Source: Candidatus Dojkabacteria bacterium UBA2259 (GTDB lineage Bacteria > Patescibacteriota > Dojkabacteria > SC72). From it: a stretch of DNA of 18,574 bases. The first letter of the stretch is position 1. Each line of letters begins with the position of its first letter. The DNA is taken from positions 1 through 18,574 of the forward strand of contig DDXN01000009.1 of NCBI GenBank assembly GCA_002347605.1, written 5' to 3'. Position numbers and translations under genes: made by a program. The notes under the pieces are model-generated. The model saw only the letters and a list, made by a program, of their open reading frames with translations, was not told the DNA's origin and did no database searches. This document shows, piece after piece, positions 1 through 7,353 of this stretch.

Positions 1-306
1 TGTCAAGAAACAAAACATCAGGCACAAAACAAAGAGAAGGCCATGGCAAATTTAAGATCAAGGCTGTATGAAAAGAAAAAGAGGGAAGAGGATGAAAAAA
101 GATCAAATATGAGATCTTCCCAAATTGGGAATGCAATGAGAGCAGAAAAAATTAGAACATACAATTTCCCTCAAAATAGAATTACAGACCATAGGATTAA
201 AAAGTCTTGGCATAATATTGAATCCGTTCTTTTGGGGAACCTAGATGACATAATACAAGACGTCACAGAGGGCATACAACTTGAAATATTAAACAATGAA
301 AAGTAA
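1..306 (+). CDS. prfA: Peptide chain release factor 1, C-terminal part (5' end outside window)
   Basis: Release factor 1 recognises UAA and UAG in the ribosomal A site and triggers peptide release. Only the last 101 codons are present. The reading frame is open from base 1 (Cys-Gln-Glu-Thr-Lys...), so the ATG at 43 is an internal Met, not the start. The segment carries the conserved block after the GGQ domain: RTYNFPQNRITDHRI at 159-203, followed by a LLGNLDDII tail typical of RF1. The catalytic GGQ motif lies upstream of the window. The gene overlaps prmC by 11 bp; prfA-prmC is a widespread functional pair, because PrmC methylates the GGQ glutamine of the factor. RF1 rather than RF2 is chosen from the C-terminal sequence and this linkage. 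Confidence 0.93.
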   Translation, partial: CQETKHQAQNKEKAMANLRSRLYEKKKREEDEKRSNMRSSQIGNAMRAEKIRTYNFPQNRITDHRIKKSWHNIESVLLGNLDDIIQDVTEGIQLEILNNEK

Positions 307-1126
307 ATTAGCCCAAATATTTAGAATACAGGGATACCTTAATGATATTAAATACCCTGATTCATATCGTATAGCACGAGAGATATCCCAATATCTCAAT
401 TCAAAAAAGAGAATCTCCGAAGATAGTATATTTGAAAGACTACACAAAGAAGAACCCTGGGAATACATAAGAGGATATTCAAAATTCTGTGAGAATGATT
501 TCAGAGTAACAAAAGACACACTAATACCTAGAATAGAAACAGAGCAGTTAGTTTACGATTGTAAGAAACTAATTGAAAAAAATGATATAAAAAACATCAT
601 TGATGTTGGTACTGGTACAGGGTGTATTGCAATATCTTTAGCTCATCTACTTAAGAACAAATCCCACTACTCTTTCTTTGGTACAGACATATCTAAAGAG
701 GCTCTCAAAATAGCAAGATACAATGAGAAGAAAATATTGAAAACAAAAAGGGTTAGATGGTTAAATACAAACCTCATAAAAAGTGTCCCCAAATTAGATG
801 GAAAAACAATAATTATTGCTAATCTACCATACATTCCCTCAGAGCAATATGAGAACCTTGATAATAGTGTCCAAAAATATGAACCAAGATTAGCACTAGA
901 TGGAGGTAAAGACGGTCTCTCTCTTTATCGTGAGCTCTTCACACAAATTGTCCAGAAAGATATTAAGATTACATTGATATATATGGAATTTGAAGAGAGT
1001 AATCTAAAACACATCAAGAAACTTGTTAAAAAGTTTTTTCCCAATTCAAAATTGAGAGCAATCCGAGACTGCTTTGAGAAAGATAGATTTATTAGGATAT
1101 CCCTTACTCAGCTTCCTGTAGAGTAA
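296..1126 (+). CDS. prmC: Release factor glutamine methyltransferase PrmC (HemK family)
   Basis: SAM-dependent enzyme that N5-methylates the glutamine of the GGQ motif in release factors, in the cytosol. At 276 aa it has the usual length. A helical N-terminal domain (about 1-70) is followed by a Rossmann methyltransferase domain. Visible motifs are LIPRIETE (76-83), the SAM-binding DVGTGTGC loop (103-110), NLPY (176-179, the N-x-P-Y substrate-glutamine motif with Leu in place of the more common Pro) and EPRLALDGGKDGL (196-208). The start ATG lies inside the end of prfA with no Shine-Dalgarno sequence, suggesting translational coupling. The 3' end overlaps the end of the opposite-strand HtrA-type gene by 23 bp. 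The domain is clear; the release-factor substrate is inferred from family and neighbour. Confidence 0.93.
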   Translation: MKSKLAQIFRIQGYLNDIKYPDSYRIAREISQYLNSKKRISEDSIFERLHKEEPWEYIRGYSKFCENDFRVTKDTLIPRIETEQLVYDCKKLIEKNDIKNIIDVGTGTGCIAISLAHLLKNKSHYSFFGTDISKEALKIARYNEKKILKTKRVRWLNTNLIKSVPKLDGKTIIIANLPYIPSEQYENLDNSVQKYEPRLALDGGKDGLSLYRELFTQIVQKDIKITLIYMEFEESNLKHIKKLVKKFFPNSKLRAIRDCFEKDRFIRISLTQLPVE

Positions 1127-2255
1127 CTTTTACTGTTTTACTCTCCCCACTCCTCCATATCTCTAGAGAAATCTCTTCCCCTACTTCGTATGATTGCACT
1201 ATATATGCAAAGGGCTGTTCAACCACTTTGTCATTTACTTTTGTTATGATATCACCCCTTTTGATATCAACACTACTAGCGGGACCTTTAGGATCTATAC
1301 TCATTACTAATGCTCCAGCTACTACATCTTTGTAAAATAGCGCCTCATATTCTGAAATCATTTGATAGGAAATCCCAATGTATGGTTTTATAAATTTCCC
1401 ATATATTCTGTACTCTTCTAATCTTTGTTTTACAATATTGATTGGAAGCGCAAATGATATATTCTCAGCAGTTGCTGTTGTAGCAAAGTTAATACCAATT
1501 ACTTTTCCCTCAGTACTAATTAATGGACCACCAGAATTACCAGGATTAACAGCGGCATCTGTTTGAATAACATTTTCATATACTTTTGTTGTAGAACCAA
1601 ACCACCCCGAAGACGTTGTCACTGATCTATTCAATCCACTAATTACTCCAGTAGTTACACTCCCTGCATACTCTCCTAAAGGAGTCCCAATTGCTATAAC
1701 TGTTTGTCCAGCCAAAAGATTATCTGAATCCCCCAATTCTAATGCATCCAAAGAGGTTGCATCAACCTTAATCAGTGCAATATCATTTCCATCGTCTCTA
1801 AGTATCTCAACCACTTCATACTCTTTCCCATCACTAGTAATTACCTTGTATGAAGATGTCATATCAGACACAACATGTTGATTAGTAATAATGATACCGT
1901 TAGGATCAACGATAAAGCCAGTACCTATATTACTCACTTCATCCACTAACCCTGCACCACTTTTTAATGTAATCTGACTAATTGCAATACTAACAACAGA
2001 TGGAGAAGACTCCTGCACCACATCAATTATTACTCCCTCATCTTGGGTAACTGTAATACGAGGTGTACCCTGCTGGGTATCTCCCTCTCCCAGAATCCAA
2101 TCTCTAACTGGTTCAGAGTACTTAATCAAGAATATTAGAGTAAGTAATAAACATATAATGAATGCAACCGTTAATAATGTAAACCCGAATACTCTTAGAT
2201 GCCTGAAATTGTCAAAATTGAGTTGAGGTATTTTTTTCTCTTTCTTCTCTTCCAT
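1104..2255 (-). CDS. htrA: HtrA/DegP-type serine protease with N-terminal membrane anchor and PDZ domain
   Basis: Envelope quality-control protease of the S1C family. A short charged cytoplasmic N-terminus precedes one membrane segment (about 22-45) and an extracytoplasmic trypsin-like domain. The catalytic triad is visible as His127 (TNQHVV), Asp158 (NDIALIK) and Ser241 (GNSGGPL). One C-terminal PDZ domain spans about 290-380. The length, 383 aa, and single PDZ match the Gram-positive HtrA/DegS-like layout rather than the two-PDZ DegP. It lies 18 bp behind the ctpA-type gene and is probably co-transcribed with it. A weak AAGG lies 9 nt before the ATG. Its 3' end overlaps prmC tail to tail. 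The protease assignment is firm; regulatory versus degradative role cannot be told. Confidence 0.95.
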   Translation of the reverse strand: MEEKKEKKIPQLNFDNFRHLRVFGFTLLTVAFIICLLLTLIFLIKYSEPVRDWILGEGDTQQGTPRITVTQDEGVIIDVVQESSPSVVSIAISQITLKSGAGLVDEVSNIGTGFIVDPNGIIITNQHVVSDMTSSYKVITSDGKEYEVVEILRDDGNDIALIKVDATSLDALELGDSDNLLAGQTVIAIGTPLGEYAGSVTTGVISGLNRSVTTSSGWFGSTTKVYENVIQTDAAVNPGNSGGPLISTEGKVIGINFATTATAENISFALPINIVKQRLEEYRIYGKFIKPYIGISYQMISEYEALFYKDVVAGALVMSIDPKGPASSVDIKRGDIITKVNDKVVEQPFAYIVQSYEVGEEISLEIWRSGESKTVKVTLQEAE

Positions 2256-2273
2256 ATTTAATACCTTAAAAAT

Positions 2274-3491
2274 TTATTTATTGATTAATATCAATGCCTC
2301 ATTATACTGCTTATCAATACCACTGATAAAGTCCTGTGTGCTGTTTTCAACAATAACATCTGGAGTAATTGAATTCTCCCTGTTTAACCAAGAACCATCT
2401 GGTAATAACCATTTCAAAACAGTAATATGAATACTCGAACCTCCAGCTAGATCAACAATGCTTTGTGCAGTTCCCTTACCGTAAGTTTTACTTCCAACAA
2501 CTGTTGCAACACCATTTTGCTGCAGTGCTCCTGCAAATATCTCAGATGCAGATGCACTACCCTCATCTACTAAGACTACTACTTTTTTACCAATTAATCT
2601 TCCACCCTTTTCTGCATCAAATGTCTGAACATTTCCCTTCCCATCCTCCTGTTGAGATATTATCTTTCCAATATCCAAAAAATCATCTGCAGCATATACT
2701 CCTGCATCAAAATATCCACCTGGATTACCTCTTAAATCAATTAATATTTTATCAACACCTGTAGATTTTACCCCCTGCACAATACTATCCCACTTACTTT
2801 CCCACTCATTTAAAGAAGACTCTGTAAATCTTGTAATATCTATATATGCTACATCCTTTTTCTCCCCCACAAATGTCAAGGTCATACTTGGCACTGTAAT
2901 CTCACCCCTTGTAATTTCCATATCAACAGGCTCTAAATCTCCCTTATGCAGAATTCTTAATTTAACCTTTGTACCTGCCTCTCCCCTTATCTTTTGAACT
3001 ATCTCATATACATTATCCCCACTTTTGACCTCATAATCATCAACAGACAAAATATAGTCCCCCGCCCTTATACCTGCTGCTTTCGCAGGAGATCCATCAA
3101 GTGGAGAAACAATTATTATTGAACCATCTGCATATCCCAACTCTGCACCTATGCCTTCGAAATACTTCCCACTATTTAAATCATTAAAATCTTTTGTCTC
3201 TTGTGGCGTTAAAAATATTGTTGCTGGATCACCATATGAATCAACCAATCCTTTTACAGCTCCATATACTCTCTCCTCTTCTGAAACCTTCTCCTTCTCA
3301 ACATATCTGTCCTCTAAAATGTCCCATACTTGCCAAAATAAACTAATATCAGTATTACTTGAACTAATAGAGGAAAGTAACCCACTCGCACTAGGAACTA
3401 TATTTCTTCCAAATATAACTCCAAAACAGAAAGCCACAACAACTAGTATTAATATCAAAAACACTTTGCTACCATTATTCTCTCTTTCCAT
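2274..3491 (-). CDS. ctpA: C-terminal processing peptidase, S41 family (CtpA/Prc type)
   Basis: Membrane-anchored protease that cuts exported proteins near their C-termini. A signal-anchor helix (about 9-28) is followed by a helical region, a PDZ domain (about 105-185, with the GIGAELG lead-in) and the S41 core. By alignment with Prc/CtpB the catalytic Ser is S314 in GSASASEI and the general base is K339 in YGKGT; the 25-residue spacing equals that of known members. An LRGNPGG substrate-site motif lies at 253-259. At 405 aa it is in the normal range. A promoter-like pair lies upstream and the htrA-type gene follows after 18 bp, so the two envelope proteases are likely co-expressed. Substrates are unknown. 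Confidence 0.95.
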   Translation of the reverse strand: MERENNGSKVFLILILVVVAFCFGVIFGRNIVPSASGLLSSISSSNTDISLFWQVWDILEDRYVEKEKVSEEERVYGAVKGLVDSYGDPATIFLTPQETKDFNDLNSGKYFEGIGAELGYADGSIIIVSPLDGSPAKAAGIRAGDYILSVDDYEVKSGDNVYEIVQKIRGEAGTKVKLRILHKGDLEPVDMEITRGEITVPSMTLTFVGEKKDVAYIDITRFTESSLNEWESKWDSIVQGVKSTGVDKILIDLRGNPGGYFDAGVYAADDFLDIGKIISQQEDGKGNVQTFDAEKGGRLIGKKVVVLVDEGSASASEIFAGALQQNGVATVVGSKTYGKGTAQSIVDLAGGSSIHITVLKWLLPDGSWLNRENSITPDVIVENSTQDFISGIDKQYNEALILINK

Positions 3492-3523
3492 AGTAAAAAA
3501 TTTACAAGTAAAACTTAAATTTT

Positions 3524-3553
3524 ATTATATTCCCACACGAGCAGTAATTACAA
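3524..3553 (-). promoter_or_regulatory. Candidate sigma70-type promoter for the ctpA-htrA pair
   Basis: On the minus strand a perfect TATAAT (-10) lies at 3529-3524 and TTGTAA (4 of 6 to the -35 consensus) at 3553-3548, with an 18-bp spacer. The -35 overlaps the stop codon of the upstream companion gene. The predicted start would give a leader of about 26 nt before the ctpA ATG. Judged by sequence only; AT-rich DNA makes chance matches common. Confidence 0.5.
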
Positions 3554-4555
3554 ATCAATAAAATCTATAAGCCCAATATTCATTAAAGATGTACCCTTCT
3601 TCCCAAAATCTACCAAAACATTATTACTATCCTGATCATAATCTAGTATTTTCCCAATATATCCATATGTTAATTGGGATCTTGAAATTACACTCTGATT
3701 TATATATTGCTTCACAAACCATTCCCTATTCGTCAAATCGGAATCCGAAAGTATAAATAGCTGATTTTGATATGTATCTAACATTACAAACTTGTTTCGA
3801 AAGGTAAGTAACTTTTTCAGAAATACTACATCACAATGAACAGAACCGAAACCACCAAGTATCATTATTGGCAATCCGATTTCTCTAAACTCTGTATATG
3901 ACATCGCATACGTAAGTATTGCTACTGCACCCTTCTCGAAAAGTTCAATAGCGACCCTGTTATACAGATATGGCCCCACCCACACTATTTTACCTCTATA
4001 ATCATCACTCAAAGTTCCCTCTTTTAATATTGTATTCCCATCTTCAAGAATCTCTAATTTACCAAAGAATTTGTCTTCTGACTTACTACTCACAACACCA
4101 TCAATTACAACAGCATTTGTGGTAATCACAAGACCATCAATAGGGTCAACTGCATTAACATAACCTACAAAATCACTCTTAATTGTAGAGCTATTCTCCT
4201 CCCCAAGTATATCTACATACCCCTGCCTAACTCTTGAGAAATCTAAAACACCACTTACAGGAGAAACTAAGGTTGTAACAGAAAGCTTCCCAGGAGAAAC
4301 TCTCTTTGCAATTATTTCACCCTCCTGAATATACTCTCCCTCAATTCTTGTAAGATAATCTTCACACTTTTCTTTCTTGCATCCCAAAGCTTTAGTAATA
4401 CTTAAAGATTTTTTTAGAGAGCTATCTAATCTCTCAAAAAGTATATCTCCTACTTCAACTTTTCCTTCTTTAACAAGTACTTTATCCCCGTTTTTAAGAG
4501 GAATTTTAAATTGATAATCTATATATTTTTCAAATACCCTACTCCTTATCTCCAT
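3548..4555 (-). CDS. Barrel-sandwich (biotinyl/lipoyl-like) protein with SH3-like C-terminus, partner of MutL-like gene
   Basis: No precise function is recognised. The 335-aa protein (from the ATG at 4555) has no signal peptide or membrane segment. Two short beta-rich lobes look like barrel-sandwich hybrid folds: residues 20-45, with GDKVLVKEGKVEVGD, and about 70-118, with an EGEYIQEGEIIAKR core and a SPVSGVLD turn. No lipoyl/biotin-accepting Lys in a canonical motif is seen. A middle domain carries GLPIMILGGFG (227-237). The last 40 residues (GYIGKILDYD...VLVDFG) resemble an SH3/KOW-like barrel. From memory, the lay-out resembles uncharacterised Chloroflexota proteins found beside MutL-like genes; this is inference. 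The ATG at 4603 would cause a 65-bp overlap with the conserved end of the upstream gene, so 4555 (17-bp overlap) is preferred. Confidence 0.7.
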   Translation of the reverse strand: MEIRSRVFEKYIDYQFKIPLKNGDKVLVKEGKVEVGDILFERLDSSLKKSLSITKALGCKKEKCEDYLTRIEGEYIQEGEIIAKRVSPGKLSVTTLVSPVSGVLDFSRVRQGYVDILGEENSSTIKSDFVGYVNAVDPIDGLVITTNAVVIDGVVSSKSEDKFFGKLEILEDGNTILKEGTLSDDYRGKIVWVGPYLYNRVAIELFEKGAVAILTYAMSYTEFREIGLPIMILGGFGSVHCDVVFLKKLLTFRNKFVMLDTYQNQLFILSDSDLTNREWFVKQYINQSVISRSQLTYGYIGKILDYDQDSNNVLVDFGKKGTSLMNIGLIDFIDL

Positions 4556-5912
4556 CTCCCCATAATCTAAATTTAACCCTGTTGTTTTGAGCAGAAGGAC
4601 CATACACTATTGGCCTATGTCTCCCATCAACAACTAAATACTCATACATTAGCCCATTCTTACTAGACAGAAACTGTACTCTGTTTGATGTCAAATGAGA
4701 AAAGACCGCACCATTCGTTAACTCACCCTCAATAATGGCCTTTTCTCCTACATCAGGCAACTTAAGAACTTGTAGCAGAGATCCTAAAGCATAAATATCC
4801 CTCGGTTCACTGTTTTGGGAAAGACTTTGGGCTTTAAATATTATTTTATTCTTACTTCTAGAAGGCACATCAGGTATTATCACTTTCAATGCCTTTGGAA
4901 GAATATCCCCCTTTAAAACTATGATGTCAGAAGAGAGTTCCTTTTCAACCATACTCTTCCCAAGAGTAAGTACCCTATTCTCTTTGTCAATGAATAGATC
5001 TGTAACTCCCTCTAATTCTAATCCATCGATAATCGAAAAGAGAAGCTCCCTTTTGCTTAATAGCCCAGAGATATTACCAGAAACAAATATCGCACTATTA
5101 CCCTGAATTAGGTTGTCCATCTTCTTTTCATTTGATTGTGACAATGAAAGTAGCTGTAGTGTAGAGAATGCTCTTAATATATCATGTAACACAGGATCTA
5201 AAAGATATTCACAATTATGGGCAATTAAATTAGCCCACCTATTTGATATATCCTCAGAGCAAGATTCTATACCAAGAAACGCTTGTAATTTAGAACTCTT
5301 AACAAAATCAATCAGCCCTATTTCATTACTCCAATCTATCTTAGATGTAGTAAAGCTAACCTCCTGTGCAGTGTCTTTACTAGACGCTCTACCAGAAGAA
5401 GGTCTCTTTCTTGTTCTGTAAACTGAGAAATGAGAAATATCTAAATCTAACCACAAGATATTATCATATCCCATTCTATCAATTATTCCCGTACTAAGAG
5501 TCTGTATATATCTATCATCTAGTATCTTTAATGCAATATCTTTAGAGAATTCCTTAATAGATCTAAATATATTGTGAAAAAACGGTTGATTATCATCTAC
5601 CAATACCCTTATACCTGATACTCCTACTTCCTCCCTTACAAACTGCTTAATATTAAACACCCCCTCGTAAGTTCTATCCACTATATCCCAATCAAACTCT
5701 TTCTCTAATGAATCAAAGTATTCAAACCAAAAATCTTTTGTAAATACGCTATCATCCAATCTAAACTTCAATGGTGAAAGATCTGTTTTATCTGAAAGAA
5801 CATATGTTCTTTGAGCATTTAAATCCGAGTATGCCAAATTAGCAAATACAAAATTGTCTTTAATTAACAAAGTTAGATATGCATTCTGTTTTAGTATAGG
5901 CAGTACACTCAT
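4539..5912 (-). CDS. Divergent MutL-like (glutamate mutase L family) putative actin-fold ATPase
   Basis: Probable member of the MutL/GlmL group of ASKHA (actin-hsp70) proteins, highly diverged. Residues 152-166 (ILWLDLDISHFSVYR) resemble a phosphate-binding DxG-type strand-turn in which the usual Gly is absent. Residues 273-320 (AIFVSGNISGLLS, then EGVTDLFIDKENRVLTLG) resemble the adenosine motif and the 'GVT.L..D' stretch of MutL proteins. The C-terminus (EYLVVDGRHRPIVYG, 424-438) matches the 'GLVIDARGRPL' ending of that family. These resemblances are from memory and were not aligned. No signal peptide or membrane segment; 457 aa is near family length. It overlaps the next gene by 17 bp and lies 88 bp downstream of rpsR, past a terminator. 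A glutamate mutase is not in the window, so the family name should not be read as function. Confidence 0.6.
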   Translation of the reverse strand: MSVLPILKQNAYLTLLIKDNFVFANLAYSDLNAQRTYVLSDKTDLSPLKFRLDDSVFTKDFWFEYFDSLEKEFDWDIVDRTYEGVFNIKQFVREEVGVSGIRVLVDDNQPFFHNIFRSIKEFSKDIALKILDDRYIQTLSTGIIDRMGYDNILWLDLDISHFSVYRTRKRPSSGRASSKDTAQEVSFTTSKIDWSNEIGLIDFVKSSKLQAFLGIESCSEDISNRWANLIAHNCEYLLDPVLHDILRAFSTLQLLSLSQSNEKKMDNLIQGNSAIFVSGNISGLLSKRELLFSIIDGLELEGVTDLFIDKENRVLTLGKSMVEKELSSDIIVLKGDILPKALKVIIPDVPSRSKNKIIFKAQSLSQNSEPRDIYALGSLLQVLKLPDVGEKAIIEGELTNGAVFSHLTSNRVQFLSSKNGLMYEYLVVDGRHRPIVYGPSAQNNRVKFRLWGDGDKE

Positions 5913-5950
5913 GGTAATAATAGTTTACCAGTTAAACAGTATTTTGGGAA

Positions 5951-5973
5951 TAAAAAGGGGGTAATATACCCCC
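5951..5973 (-). terminator. Rho-independent terminator after rpsR
   Basis: On the minus strand a perfect 7-bp stem GGGGGTA/TACCCCC with a TAT loop (5973-5957) is followed directly by TTTTTA (5956-5951). It sits 28 bp beyond the rpsR stop and ends the ychF-rpsF-ssb-rpsR run. It is the only classic terminator I find in the window. The AT-rich flank on the other side could give weak activity on the plus strand too. Confidence 0.85.
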
Positions 5974-6000
5974 TCTATTTTCGTAAACAATTAATAACTC

Positions 6001-6357
6001 CTATGATTCTCTTGCTATATATGGTAATAAAGCCATAAATCTTGCTCGCTTAATAGCCTTAGTTAATTGCTTCTGATGCCTATGACAAGCTCCTGATTTT
6101 TCTACAGAGATAATCTTACCTCGAACAGAAGTAAATTTCTTTAATTGATATACATCCTTGTATGACACCTCTTTAACCCCTGAATCACACAGAGGACAAG
6201 ACAGATTTTGAATTATCTTCCTTCTTCTCCTTTGCTTTTTCTTACCACCATAGAAATCATTACTCTCTTCCTCTGTCACACTCTTCTCATCAAAGACATC
6301 ATCCAAAGATGGAGTCCCTACTATTTTCTTTTCTTTTGTTATCTTAACTTCATCCAT
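6001..6357 (-). CDS. rpsR: 30S ribosomal protein S18, long N-terminus and Cys/His metal-site pattern
   Basis: Component of the small-subunit platform that binds S6 and 16S rRNA. The C-terminal 70 residues are typical S18: YKDVYQLKKF, a GKI turn, then KQLTKAIKRARFMALLPY. Cys54, Cys57, Cys91 and His94 (CPLC ... CHRH) form a plausible zinc site, as in the Cys-containing S18 type; many S18 proteins lack it. About 48 acidic then basic residues precede the core, making it 118 aa against a usual 75-90. Last gene of the rpsF-ssb-rpsR block, 18 bp after ssb, followed by a strong terminator. Confidence 0.95.
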   Translation of the reverse strand: MDEVKITKEKKIVGTPSLDDVFDEKSVTEEESNDFYGGKKKQRRRRKIIQNLSCPLCDSGVKEVSYKDVYQLKKFTSVRGKIISVEKSGACHRHQKQLTKAIKRARFMALLPYIARES

Positions 6358-6375
6358 TACACATTACTAAACAAA

Positions 6376-6864
6376 TTAAAATGGTAAATCAGAATCATCT
6401 AAAGGATCTTCACTATTAGATGTGTCCTCATCCTTAGTTGGAGTCTCCTCAGTAACTACTTCTGCTTCTTCCTCTTCTTTCTCTTGAGTATGAGAGCCCT
6501 CAGCATCAAATCCTGCTCCCTGCTTACCCTTGCTATCTAAAAGAATCATATCGTCGACTCTAACCTCCGTCTTGTATCTTGTTGATCCATCATCTGCCTC
6601 CCATGATCTAGTCGTTAGAGAGCCCTCGATATATACCTTCATTCCCTTTGCTAGTAGCTGTTGACATATCTCTGCCATTTTATTCCAAGCTACAATATTA
6701 TGGAACTCTGCAACTTCCTTAACGTTACCATCTTGGTCCTTCCAAGATTTATTTGTTGCAACTCCGAACGTAACAACTGGTGTCCCACCTGTTGTATACC
6801 TTATCTCCGGTTCTCTTGTTAGATTCCCTATCAACTGAACCTTGTTTAAAGATCTTGCTGACAT
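6376..6864 (-). CDS. ssb: Single-stranded DNA-binding protein
   Basis: Binds and protects single-stranded DNA in replication, repair and recombination. The OB fold occupies residues 1-105, beginning NKVQLIGNLTREPEIRYT and including FHNIVAWNKMAEIC and KGMKVYIEGSL. A flexible acidic tail ends DPLDDSDLPF, the conserved tip that docks partner proteins. At 162 aa it has normal length. Sits between rpsF and rpsR, the classic arrangement. No Shine-Dalgarno sequence is visible before the ATG. Confidence 0.97.
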   Translation of the reverse strand: MSARSLNKVQLIGNLTREPEIRYTTGGTPVVTFGVATNKSWKDQDGNVKEVAEFHNIVAWNKMAEICQQLLAKGMKVYIEGSLTTRSWEADDGSTRYKTEVRVDDMILLDSKGKQGAGFDAEGSHTQEKEEEEAEVVTEETPTKDEDTSNSEDPLDDSDLPF

Positions 6865-6927
6865 TTTTGTATAAATATAAATTTAACTTACCTTAATACT
6901 AACACCCAAATATTACAAAATACTTAA

Positions 6928-7281
6928 CTAAACCTCTATCTCTTTCTTTTTAATTCCCTTACCAATTTTATCAATGTTATCAACCTCAATTAGTATAAAT
7001 CTTAAGATTTCCTGTCTTAATTGTAATAACCTTTTCATCTCATTGATATTCCCAGGTATATTTGTAAAATTGTATACAATATAGTAGCCCTCATTATGAC
7101 CCTCAATCTTGTATGAAAGATATCTCTTACCCCAAACATCCACATCTAATAGCTCTCCGCCATCCTTGTTCATCATAGCAACAAACTCTTTATGTAGGCT
7201 CTTCCTTAAATCATCAGGCAAAAGTGGCTTAAGAGCAACCATTAATTCATAGGTCTTCATTTTCTTTTTTGCAACAGCCAT
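6928..7281 (-). CDS. rpsF: 30S ribosomal protein S6
   Basis: Small-subunit protein that pairs with S18 on the platform. From the ATG at 7281 it has 117 aa. Typical S6 features are the KTYELMVALKP first strand, the WGKRYLSYKIEGHNEGYYIVYNF-type core (50-72) and a LRQEILRFILIEV strand near the end. An open frame extends upstream to a TTG at 7338, but the added residues do not look like S6, and a weak GAGAAG lies 9-10 nt before the ATG at 7281. First of the rpsF-ssb-rpsR trio; ychF lies 72 bp upstream and is probably in the same transcript. Confidence 0.95.
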   Translation of the reverse strand: MAVAKKKMKTYELMVALKPLLPDDLRKSLHKEFVAMMNKDGGELLDVDVWGKRYLSYKIEGHNEGYYIVYNFTNIPGNINEMKRLLQLRQEILRFILIEVDNIDKIGKGIKKKEIEV

Positions 7282-7353
7282 TTGTATATTCTTCTCAACT
7301 ATTTTAACTAAGCAAAAGGATTTTAGCAGAAAAAACAATATATATCAATCGTA

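Noticed and set aside
1120..1144. Inverted repeat AGAGTAA/TTACTCT as a terminator
   Set aside because: AT-rich 7-bp arms with an 11-nt loop and no T-run; mostly within coding sequence.
2465..2764. 99-codon open frame on the plus strand rich in His, Gln and Leu
   Set aside because: Antisense shadow of the ctpA-type gene; low-complexity composition typical of a wrong frame.
4556..4603. Earlier ATG for the barrel-sandwich gene
   Set aside because: It would overlap the conserved end of the MutL-like gene by 65 bp; the ATG at 4555 needs only 17 bp. It is not excluded.
7282..7338. N-terminal extension of rpsF to a TTG codon
   Set aside because: The extra 19 residues are unlike S6, and the ATG at 7281 gives the normal S6 start.
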